Origin: Anaerolineae bacterium
GTDB lineage: Bacteria; Chloroflexota; Anaerolineae; DRVO01
DNA: 7,895 nt
Direction: 5' to 3'
Assembly: GCA_012719195.1 (NCBI GenBank)
Contig: JAAYAV010000360.1
Coordinates: 1-7,895 of the forward strand
Shown: positions 1 to 4,996 of the stretch, in pieces
Layout of the letters: each line of letters begins with the position of its first letter
How positions within the stretch are numbered: position 1 is the first letter of the stretch
Notes under the pieces: generated by a model
Databases searched by the model: none
What the model was told of the DNA's origin: nothing
Seen by the model: only the letters and a program-made list of their open reading frames with translations
Made by a program: the position numbers and the translations under genes

Positions 1-449
1 CGCTGGAGAGCCTGGGGCCGGACAAGGTCAGGCTCACCGCCCGGGGGACGATGCAGAACACCTTGTACAACATCCTCGTCACCTGCATGTTCGTTCCCTG
101 GACGCCGCAACAGCAGGTGGACATCGTCGAGGCGGTCACCGGCTGGAAGACGTCCTACTTTGACCTCATGAAGGGGGCCGAGCGCGCCTTCTCCATGGCG
201 CGCGCCTTCAACGCGCGCGAGGGGTTCGGCGCTAAGGATGACTACCTGCCCCTGCGCTCGCAGGGCCCGCGGGCGGAAGGCGCTCTCACTGATGGTGGGA
301 TCGACCCTGCGGCTCTCCGAGAGGCGCTGGATGACTACTACGCCATGATGGGCTGGGATGCGGAAGGATGCCCGACCCGGGCCTGCCTGGAGGAGCTGGA
401 CGTAGCCTGGGTGGCCGACGTGCTCGAGTTGGACCGAGCGCGCGGATGA
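1..449 (+). CDS. Aldehyde:ferredoxin oxidoreductase family protein, C-terminal fragment
   Basis: This is the C-terminal end of a tungsten- or molybdenum-pterin oxidoreductase of the AOR family, which oxidises aldehydes to carboxylic acids in the cytoplasm and passes electrons to ferredoxin. The frame is open from base 3, so the gene starts upstream of the window; about 149 residues are visible out of roughly 600 usual for the family. The segment LVTCMF places a cysteine at bases 84-86, where AOR proteins carry the fourth, isolated ligand of the [4Fe-4S] cluster. Further on, the run RAFNAREGFGAKDDYLPLR matches the conserved RxFNxREG...DDxLPxR block near the AOR C-terminus. The gene ends at a TGA (447-449) overlapping the ATG of the sulfur-carrier gene. 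The family is clear. The subfamily (AOR, FOR, GAPOR, WOR-like) and the metal cannot be decided because the catalytic and pterin-binding domains are missing. Confidence 0.88.
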   Translation, partial: LESLGPDKVRLTARGTMQNTLYNILVTCMFVPWTPQQQVDIVEAVTGWKTSYFDLMKGAERAFSMARAFNAREGFGAKDDYLPLRSQGPRAEGALTDGGIDPAALREALDDYYAMMGWDAEGCPTRACLEELDVAWVADVLELDRARG

Positions 450-694
450 GCGAGGGGACGGCGCGCGTGACCGTACGTCTCGGCCACGGGCTGCGCCACC
501 GAACGTGCGGAGAAGCAGAAAGAGAGATGCGGGTGCCGGACGGCACCCGCATCGTTCACCTAGTTGTCGCCTTCGGCCTCGATCCGGCCGAGGTCTCCAT
601 CGTCAGCCGCCAGGGGACCTTGTCGTCGCTGGAGGACGTGGTCGCCGATGGGGACTTGGTGGAGCTGTACCCACCCATCGGCGGCGGCTGCTAG
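446..694 (+). CDS. MoaD/ThiS-like ubiquitin-fold sulfur carrier, 82 aa
   Basis: This is a small beta-grasp sulfur carrier. Such proteins are adenylated and thiocarboxylated at a C-terminal Gly-Gly and donate sulfur, here probably to the dithiolene of the W/Mo-pterin cofactor used by the upstream AOR. The start at 446 (ATGA overlap with the AOR stop) gives a first strand VTVRLGHGL, then VPDGTRIVHLVVAFGLDP, and the closing DGDLVELYPPIGGGC, all in the MoaD/ThiS pattern and at normal length. No good Shine-Dalgarno precedes the start, so translational coupling to AOR is likely. The C-terminus is unusual: it ends GGGC, with one cysteine after the glycines, whereas MoaD and ThiS normally end at GG. 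Carriers with residues beyond GG are known (QbsE ends GGCF and is trimmed by a JAMM protease), so processing or a cysteine-based variant is possible. An in-frame ATG at 368 would overlap AOR by about 80 bases and is not favoured. The family assignment rests on fold pattern and context. Confidence 0.8.
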   Translation: MSEGTARVTVRLGHGLRHRTCGEAEREMRVPDGTRIVHLVVAFGLDPAEVSIVSRQGTLSSLEDVVADGDLVELYPPIGGGC

Positions 695-1143
695 CCGCCC
701 TTGGAGCCGTTGCCGTCCATGGACACGATCTCGGTGCGGGCCATCAGGTAGATGGGGCAGGTATGGCAGAGGGTAGTCCCGGCGCTGGCATGATCCCAGC
801 AGGGCACGGTGCGGCTGGCTCTCTCCCGGCAGATCTCGCCCTCGGGAGTCTCGCCTTCCATCACGTAGGAGTAGGTCACCATGGCAAGCATGCGACGCAG
901 TCCCTGCTGATTGAGGCCCTCGTCGTGGATCAGGTGACGGACGATGCGCACCCATTCGAGGTCAGAGTTGGAGTAGAACCGGCGGTTGTTCTTCCGCGCC
1001 GGCTTGATTAGGCCCGCCTGCTCGTACAAGCGAAGTGTGCGCGGATGCAGTTCCAGGAGTTCGGCGGCGGTGGCTATGGTGTAGAGCGGCCGCGAATCCT
1101 CCAGCGCACTACGGTCCACCTGTACGGTACTCGTCTGATCCAC
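691..1143 (-). CDS. MerR-family (HspR-like) transcriptional regulator with cysteine-rich tail
   Basis: This is a DNA-binding regulator of 150 residues. Residues 21-89 form a MerR winged helix-turn-helix: YTIATAAELLELHPRTLRLY is the helix-turn-helix, followed by an RRFYSNSDLEWV wing and a GLNQQGLRRML helix. The wording is closest to HspR-type MerR proteins. The tail (about 90-150) has four cysteines at 105, 115, 126 and 129 (C-x9-C-x10-C-x2-C, including PCW and CHTCPIY), which could bind a metal or an iron-sulfur cluster. The start is GTG at 1143, chosen because AGGAG lies 7 bases upstream and no ATG fits. The gene converges on the sulfur-carrier gene and shares CTAG (691-694) with it, each strand using TAG. 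A promoter is proposed at 1232-1260. By position it may control the AOR genes, itself, or the flavodoxin operon; none of these is shown. The effector is unknown. Confidence 0.88.
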   Translation of the reverse strand: MDQTSTVQVDRSALEDSRPLYTIATAAELLELHPRTLRLYEQAGLIKPARKNNRRFYSNSDLEWVRIVRHLIHDEGLNQQGLRRMLAMVTYSYVMEGETPEGEICRERASRTVPCWDHASAGTTLCHTCPIYLMARTEIVSMDGNGSKGG

Positions 1144-1231
1144 TTGGACGCTCCTTCAGCTGCGAGACGCAACAAGGAAAGGACTTCAGCCACCCGGGCT
1201 GTTGCCGTGCTGCGCCGCTCGATGATGGGCC

Positions 1232-1260
1232 AGTCTATGCAACTTGGCGATGACTTGGCA
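1232..1260 (-). promoter_or_regulatory. Candidate MerR-gene promoter with direct-repeat operator
   Basis: Reading the minus strand, TTGCCA (1260-1255) matches the -35 consensus at 5 of 6 bases and TAGACT (1237-1232) matches the -10 at 4 of 6, with a 17-base spacer. About 90 bases separate the -10 from the GTG start of the regulator at 1143. On the plus strand the heptamer ACTTGGC occurs twice, at 1242-1248 and 1253-1259. The 11-base step equals one helical turn and lies within the spacer and -35 region, where a MerR-type protein would bind. This is pattern matching only, and autoregulation is inferred. Confidence 0.35.
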
Positions 1261-1388
1261 AATATCGTGTGTTACAATCACCTCATACGAGTTAGCTAAT
1301 AGGATCGGGAAGTGAAGCGCTCGTCCGGGGAGGCTGTGTCGCTGGGAAGGTGGCCGGTGCCGAAAAGGCGATGCCGCGGGGGAACGGA

Positions 1389-1412
1389 GACGGGCCCGTA
1401 TGCGAGCCCGTC
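1389..1412 (-). terminator. Hairpin just beyond the flavodoxin gene, possible terminator
   Basis: The arms GACGGGC (1389-1395) and GCCCGTC (1406-1412) pair perfectly over 7 bp. Inside, a further two pairs close a TATG loop after one C/A mismatch. The hairpin lies 22 bases past the flavodoxin stop on the minus strand, where an operon terminator is expected. It has no U-tract: the only T-run on that strand is TTTT at about 1365-1362. It may therefore be Rho-assisted, an RNA 3'-end stabiliser, or not a terminator. The rest of 1144-1434 (about 290 bases without a gene) holds the candidate MerR promoter and otherwise nothing I can assign. Confidence 0.35.
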
Positions 1413-1434
1413 CCAGGTACGAGGCGCGGCGAGT

Positions 1435-1929
1435 CTACCCTCCGAACAACTCCAGCGCCTTCTCGGTGACGACCTTGCCCAGGTGTAGGCAGCGGTCGCG
1501 ATAGAGCTCCTGCTCGGGCGCGCGAGCCGAGACGGCGCCCAGGTGCAGGTACGGGTGACCCTGGGCGATGCCGCCGCTGTAGACCAGCATCCCACGCACG
1601 AGCGCAGCAGCGATCATCATCAGCTCGGCCACACTGCCGCCCCCGCCACCGGGCCAGTTCTGGGAGACGAAGAAGCCGGCCAGCTTGCCTACCAGCTCGG
1701 AGCCGGCCGTGTCTAGGTAGCGCTTCATCTGCCAGGAGCAGGACGCCTCGTAGGTGGGGCTGCCGAAGATGACCGCCTGGGCCTCCCGGAGATACTCCAC
1801 GTCCGGCGCCTCGATGGTCATGAGGCGCACCTCCACTGCGTCCGAGACGGAGCGGCAGCCCTCTGCCACCAGCTGCGCCATGCGCTCGGTGTTGCCCGTC
1901 TCGGAGTGGTAGACGATGGCAACCCTCAT
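1435..1929 (-). CDS. Flavodoxin / WrbA-like FMN-binding protein, 164 aa
   Basis: This is a cytoplasmic flavodoxin-fold protein that would bind FMN and act as an electron carrier or NAD(P)H:quinone-type reductase. The N-terminus MRVAIVYHSETGNTERMA contains the phosphate-binding loop SETGNT (residues 9-14). Residues 56-72 (GSPTYEASCSWQMKRYLD) match the WrbA/NADPH-dependent FMN reductase loop, usually GTPTxxGxxxxQMKxFLD, and residues 87-98 (FFVSQNWPGGGGG) match the second flavin loop, with an unusually long glycine run. The length is normal for a flavodoxin and shorter than WrbA (about 200). The ATG at 1929 directly follows the TAA of the amidohydrolase gene (TAAATG, no gap), and GGAGG for its ribosome binding lies inside the end of that gene, so the two are surely co-translated. 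It could serve as redox partner for a step on the amidohydrolase product, or for the nearby AOR; both are guesses from context. Confidence 0.88.
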   Translation of the reverse strand: MRVAIVYHSETGNTERMAQLVAEGCRSVSDAVEVRLMTIEAPDVEYLREAQAVIFGSPTYEASCSWQMKRYLDTAGSELVGKLAGFFVSQNWPGGGGGSVAELMMIAAALVRGMLVYSGGIAQGHPYLHLGAVSARAPEQELYRDRCLHLGKVVTEKALELFGG

Positions 1930-2751
1930 TTACCCCTCCAGACCCAGTATGCGGGCGCCGTTCCGGTAGCGGATGTCGTGGCGCACCTTTTCGCTGAGAT
2001 GAAGGGTCTTGAACACGTTCTCATAGTCGTGCAGGACGTCCTTGATCTCGTAGTAGTCCACGTCGCTGCCGAAGACGATCTTCTCCCAGGCGCTGCTTCC
2101 GTCCGGGCTGCCGTAGCGGGTGGTGCTATCCCACCAGAGCAGCTCGCCCAAGTACTCGGGCTTGCGGTACTTGAGGGTGGAGCCGGAGAGATCGAAGTAC
2201 AGGTTGGGGTTCCAGCGGGCGGCCATAGTGGCCTCGTCGTACCAGGGGTTGCCCAGGTGCGCCCCGATGATGGTCCAGCCGGGGTAGGAGCGGGCGATGG
2301 AGTCGAGGAAGACGGGCCGCATCAGGCTGCAGTCCACGCGAACGTGGTGGCCGGAGGCCTGGCGGGCGACGATGCCCAGGTGGAAGAGGCCGGGCATGTG
2401 CAGTTCCTCGGCGCGCTCGTAGACGGGGTAGAAGGACTCGTCGTGATAGGCCTTGGGCGGGATGATGAACTTGAGGCCGGTGAAGCCGCGATCTTTGAGT
2501 TCGCTCACCTTCTCCGGCCCGTCCTTGCCCAGGCGGATGTGGCCGAAGCCGACGATGAGGTCTGGGTGCTTGTGGAAGCCGGCCTCGACGGCGGCGTTGT
2601 CGGCGATCTCGGGCATGAACAGGTCCGGCTCGATGGCCATGACGCACACCTTCTCGATGTGCAGGCGCTCGCAGGCGCGGGCCAGCTTGTCCGGGTAGGC
2701 CGGGTCGCTGGAGAGGTGATGGTGCATGTCAATGATCGGCGTGTCGGGCAT
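1930..2751 (-). CDS. Amidohydrolase-2 family metal-dependent hydrolase, 273 aa
   Basis: This is a TIM-barrel metal-dependent hydrolase of the amidohydrolase-2 family. Members hydrolyse lactones, amides or similar bonds, or decarboxylate aromatic acids. The N-terminal IIDMHHHL gives the metal-binding HxH (His10, His12). Other likely site residues are His124 (LFHLG), His165 (IIGAHLGN) and Asp230 (VFGSD), in the expected order and strand positions. GFTGLKFI (89-96) fits strand 3 or 4 of the barrel. Length is typical. There is no signal peptide, so it is cytoplasmic. The ATG at 2751 is preceded by a strong AGGAGG 9 bases upstream. It lies 224 bases after the last permease gene of the ABC importer and is fused stop-to-start to a flavodoxin gene. 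The substrate cannot be read from the sequence; an imported solute or a derivative of it is the contextual guess. Confidence 0.87.
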   Translation of the reverse strand: MPDTPIIDMHHHLSSDPAYPDKLARACERLHIEKVCVMAIEPDLFMPEIADNAAVEAGFHKHPDLIVGFGHIRLGKDGPEKVSELKDRGFTGLKFIIPPKAYHDESFYPVYERAEELHMPGLFHLGIVARQASGHHVRVDCSLMRPVFLDSIARSYPGWTIIGAHLGNPWYDEATMAARWNPNLYFDLSGSTLKYRKPEYLGELLWWDSTTRYGSPDGSSAWEKIVFGSDVDYYEIKDVLHDYENVFKTLHLSEKVRHDIRYRNGARILGLEG

Positions 2752-2813
2752 CTGAGTGAGCCTCCTTGCCTGAGGTCTGTTCTTGGGCGGCTTCTGGAGC
2801 GGCGAGCGCTTCC

Positions 2814-2827
2814 GGCAGGGCCCTGCC
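2814..2827. repeat. Perfect 14-bp palindrome upstream of the amidohydrolase gene
   Basis: GGCAGGG is followed immediately by its reverse complement CCCTGCC with no loop, and GGCAGG recurs at 2830-2835. It lies 63 bases before the amidohydrolase start, in a 224-base gap that otherwise has no credible gene. A loop-less palindrome of this length suits a dimeric protein-binding site better than an RNA hairpin, so an operator is possible. In GC-rich DNA it could also arise by chance. No matching -35/-10 pair was found nearby. Confidence 0.3.
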
Positions 2828-2891
2828 CGGCAGGCGGTCGTCGAGCGTGAACAGGTGCTGGAGCCGGCCGTTGCGGAAGGACGCCTGCCCT

Positions 2892-2915
2892 CCGCTCTCA
2901 GGCGAGCCTGAGCGG
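2892..2915 (-). terminator. Hairpin in the gap after the importer permease gene
   Basis: CTCAGG (2897-2902) pairs with CCTGAG (2907-2912) around a four-base loop. CCG (2892-2894) pairs with CGG (2913-2915) outside a two-base bulge. On the minus strand it begins about 60 bases past the permease stop at 2976. It may end or slow the importer transcript, or mark a processing site, before the hydrolase and flavodoxin pair. No U-tract follows, so a simple intrinsic terminator is doubtful. Confidence 0.35.
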
Positions 2916-2975
2916 ACCGGACTCGAACGGTAGGGGCATTCTAGCGCCTGCCGGGACGGCCGCCAACCGCCCGGG

Positions 2976-3842
2976 CTACCGCCCCTGCAGCCGGGGGTTG
3001 CTGACCTCGTCGAGGCCGATGTGGATGAGGTAGAGGGAGAGGAAGAGCAGAATGAGGGTGACCACCGGCGTGCCCCACCACCACCAGAGGTTCTGCAGCA
3101 CGGCGCCGTAGTTGAGGGCCCAGTAGATGAGCATGCCCAGGGTCATCTCGCGCTGCGGGCCCAGGCCGAGGATGGAGAGGCCGGACTCGGCGAGGATGGC
3201 GGCGATGAAGGCGTTGACGAAGTTGGCGCCCAACCACTGCAACATGTGGGGAGCCAACTCCCGGAAGACGATCTCGATGCCGCTCATCCCGGAGAGACGG
3301 GCGACTTCGACAAAGGGACGCTCTTTGAGGCTGAGGATCTGGGCGCGCACCTGCCGGGCGGGCGAGGGCCAGGCGAAGATGCCGATGATGAGGGCCATGG
3401 TCCGCACGCCGACACCGCGCACCAGGGCGGCGATTAGGATGAGGAAGAGAAGCGAGGGCACGGACAGGAACACGTCTATGAGGATGCGCAGCAACGCGTC
3501 TACGATGCCGCTGAAGTAGCCGCTGATGAAGCCGATGGCGGCGCCGAGGAGTGTGCCTATGAGGGCGGCGATGAGGCCGACTTGGAGCGAGTTCGGCACG
3601 GCCTGCGTCATCTGGACGGCGATGCTCCGGCCCAGGGTATCGGTCCCCAGGATGGCGGCAGTGCCGGGCGGCTGGCGCGGCGGGAAGCGCCCCGCTCCGC
3701 GAAGGCGAGGATCGACGGTGAGGCTGCCCACGAGGGCCACGACCGCTATGAGCAGGAAGATGCCGGCCCCGGCCACAAACTTGCGGTTGCGCAGCAATGC
3801 GGCGAGGAAGCCGCTCGGGCGAGTCGGGACTGCGGCGGTCAT
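2976..3842 (-). CDS. ABC importer permease, DppC/OppC type, 288 aa
   Basis: This is one of the two inner-membrane subunits of a binding-protein-dependent ABC importer of the dipeptide/oligopeptide/nickel/oligosaccharide class. It has a short cytoplasmic N-terminus, a first membrane helix at about 23-42, a periplasmic segment ending in ILGTDTLGRSI (64-74, the hallmark of DppC-type subunits), then five further helices at roughly 88-110, 120-142, 148-160, 205-225 and 255-275. The cytoplasmic EAA loop is EVARLSGMSGIEIVFRELAP (179-198), with the conserved glycine at 185, and docks onto the ATPase. The length is normal. The ATG at 3842 has an AGGGGG ribosome site and lies 3 bases after the stop of the partner permease gene, so both are translated from one message. 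The ligand is unresolved: peptide and oligosaccharide systems share this architecture. Confidence 0.93.
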   Translation of the reverse strand: MTAAVPTRPSGFLAALLRNRKFVAGAGIFLLIAVVALVGSLTVDPRLRGAGRFPPRQPPGTAAILGTDTLGRSIAVQMTQAVPNSLQVGLIAALIGTLLGAAIGFISGYFSGIVDALLRILIDVFLSVPSLLFLILIAALVRGVGVRTMALIIGIFAWPSPARQVRAQILSLKERPFVEVARLSGMSGIEIVFRELAPHMLQWLGANFVNAFIAAILAESGLSILGLGPQREMTLGMLIYWALNYGAVLQNLWWWWGTPVVTLILLFLSLYLIHIGLDEVSNPRLQGR

Positions 3843-3845
3843 GGC

Positions 3846-4859
3846 TTACCCCCTGCGGGCGTGCTCATAGCGGATGCGCGGGTCAACCAGGGGATAGAGG
3901 ATGTCGATGGCGAAGTTGGCGAGGGCCACCGACACTATGATCAGAAGCACGGCGCCCTGGATGACGGGGAAGTCCAGGCTGGTGATGGAGTTGTAGATGA
4001 GCCAGCCCAGTCCCGGGAAGGCGAAGATGACCTCGGTGATAAGGGCGCCCCCGACGATATGACCGAGGGAGATGGCCAGGCCGGTGGCCTGGGGGAGAAG
4101 GGCGTTACGGAAGGCGTAGCGCCAGAGGATGCGACTCTCGGGAAGGCCGCGGGCCTCGGCGTAGAGGATGTAGTCCTCGCCCTTCAGGGTGGTAATGAGG
4201 CTGCGCATGCTGAGGAACCACCAGCCCAAGGAAACCAGGATGATGCTAAGGGCGGGCAGCGTCGCGTGCCGCAGCACGTCCACGGCGAACTCCCAGGTGA
4301 GGGCCGGTCGCAGCCCCACGGAGTAGGCGCCGGAGAGAGGGAAGATCGGCCAGCGGAAGGCAAGAGTGAAGATGAGGATGATGGCCAGGATGTAGTAGGG
4401 GATGGTGTACAGCACCAGAGCCACCGGCACCAAAGCCTGCAGCGCCCGCGACTTCTCGCCGCGCCAGCCGACGGCCGCTCCGATGACGGAGCCGAGCACC
4501 CAACTGACCAGCGTGGTGACGGTGAGGAGTCCGATGGTCCAGGGCAGGGCCGGCCGCAGGATATCGATAACGTGGGAGGGGAAGCTGCTGATGGAGTAGC
4601 CCAGGTTCCCGCGAAGCAGCTCCCGCATGAAGCTGAGGTACTGGTGCCACAGGCTCTGATCGAGCCCGAAGATGCGGTTGTACTCTTCGATGAGCTCGGG
4701 CGCGCCGGCGCTTCCGCCCATGGCGGCGAGCTTGAGGAAGACCGCCCCCAGGGGGTTGCCCGGCACCAGACGGGGCACGAAGAAGACGAGAGTGATGGAG
4801 ATGGCCACCGTCGCTATCAGGATGACCGTGCGCTGCAGCACATATCTCAGATAGCCCAC
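3846..4859 (-). CDS. ABC importer permease, DppB/OppB type, 337 aa
   Basis: This is the first of two inner-membrane permease subunits of the importer. It starts with the DppB-type N-terminus MGYLRYVLQRTVILIATVAI (helix about 9-31), followed by FVPRLVPGNPL. The periplasmic part contains RIFGLDQSLWHQYLSFMREL and the typical LLRGNLGYSI (81-90). Further membrane helices lie at about 107-130, 141-166, 200-220, 258-282 and 300-322. The EAA loop is YAEARGLPESRILWRYAFRN (233-252), which contacts the ATPase. It ends with DPRIRYE, as is usual for the family. The start is GTG at 4859, chosen for the GGGAG 8 bases upstream and for agreement with the family N-terminus. It follows the binding-protein gene after a 137-base gap with strong hairpins, and is coupled to the DppC-type gene with a 3-base gap. 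Confidence 0.93.
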   Translation of the reverse strand: MGYLRYVLQRTVILIATVAISITLVFFVPRLVPGNPLGAVFLKLAAMGGSAGAPELIEEYNRIFGLDQSLWHQYLSFMRELLRGNLGYSISSFPSHVIDILRPALPWTIGLLTVTTLVSWVLGSVIGAAVGWRGEKSRALQALVPVALVLYTIPYYILAIILIFTLAFRWPIFPLSGAYSVGLRPALTWEFAVDVLRHATLPALSIILVSLGWWFLSMRSLITTLKGEDYILYAEARGLPESRILWRYAFRNALLPQATGLAISLGHIVGGALITEVIFAFPGLGWLIYNSITSLDFPVIQGAVLLIIVSVALANFAIDILYPLVDPRIRYEHARRG

Positions 4860-4909
4860 CGCTTTGCTCCCTGGTGACCGGCTCAGTCGCTCTGGCCGAG
4901 TCGCTTACC

Positions 4910-4940
4910 GGTCCGGGAGGAGAGTCTCTCCTCCCGGACC
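4910..4940 (-). terminator. 14-bp stem-loop between binding-protein and permease genes
   Basis: The arms at 4910-4923 and 4927-4940 are perfect reverse complements (GGTCCGGGAGGAGA and TCTCCTCCCGGACC) around a three-base loop, the strongest inverted repeat in the window. It sits after the binding-protein gene and 50 bases ahead of the permease start. It has no U-tract on either strand. Known ABC operons (malE-malF, for example) use such intercistronic hairpins to protect or partly terminate the message, so that more binding protein than permease is made. The same role is inferred here. Confidence 0.5.
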
Positions 4941-4952
4941 TCTCACGTGGTC

Positions 4953-4983
4953 AGGGTGCGGCCGCACCGTGTCGCCGCACCCT
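4953..4983 (-). terminator. Second intercistronic inverted repeat, with alternative pairings
   Basis: AGGGTGCGG (4953-4961) pairs with CCGCACCCT (4975-4983) over 9 bp around a 13-base loop. The same left arm is also half of a perfect 14-bp palindrome, GGTGCGG/CCGCACC at 4955-4968, so the two pairings exclude each other. It lies 13 bases past the binding-protein stop, next to the stronger hairpin at 4910-4940. A transcript 3'-end stabiliser or attenuator is likely. No U-tract is present. Confidence 0.4.
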
Positions 4984-4996
4984 AACGGGGCTGGCG

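Noticed and set aside
368..445. Upstream in-frame ATG for the sulfur-carrier gene
   Set aside because: It would add 26 residues of Arg/Gly-rich sequence that lies inside the AOR gene. The start at 446 gives the normal first beta strand and an ATGA overlap.
1255..1278. Plus-strand promoter TTGGCA/TACAAT
   Set aside because: The spacer is only 12 bases and no plus-strand gene follows.
1300..1412. Possible cobalamin riboswitch on the plus strand
   Set aside because: Only short words match. The conserved core (GGUG...UCC, CCCGC-ACUGU, GCCACUG) is missing and no gene lies downstream, so I do not annotate it as one.
1906..2850. A 314-codon plus-strand open frame opposite the amidohydrolase gene
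   Set aside because: It is rich in Val, Ala, Gly and Asp with no family pattern, and lies opposite a gene with clear catalytic motifs. High GC leaves long antisense frames open.
2915..2940. TTCGAGTCC on the minus strand resembling a tRNA T-loop
   Set aside because: The flanking bases do not pair into a 5-bp T-stem, and no acceptor or anticodon arm could be built around it.
3582..4877. A 431-codon plus-strand open frame opposite the permease genes
   Set aside because: Its translation is low-complexity Gly/Asp/Glu/Gln with no membrane or enzyme motif, whereas the minus strand encodes two textbook permeases with EAA loops.
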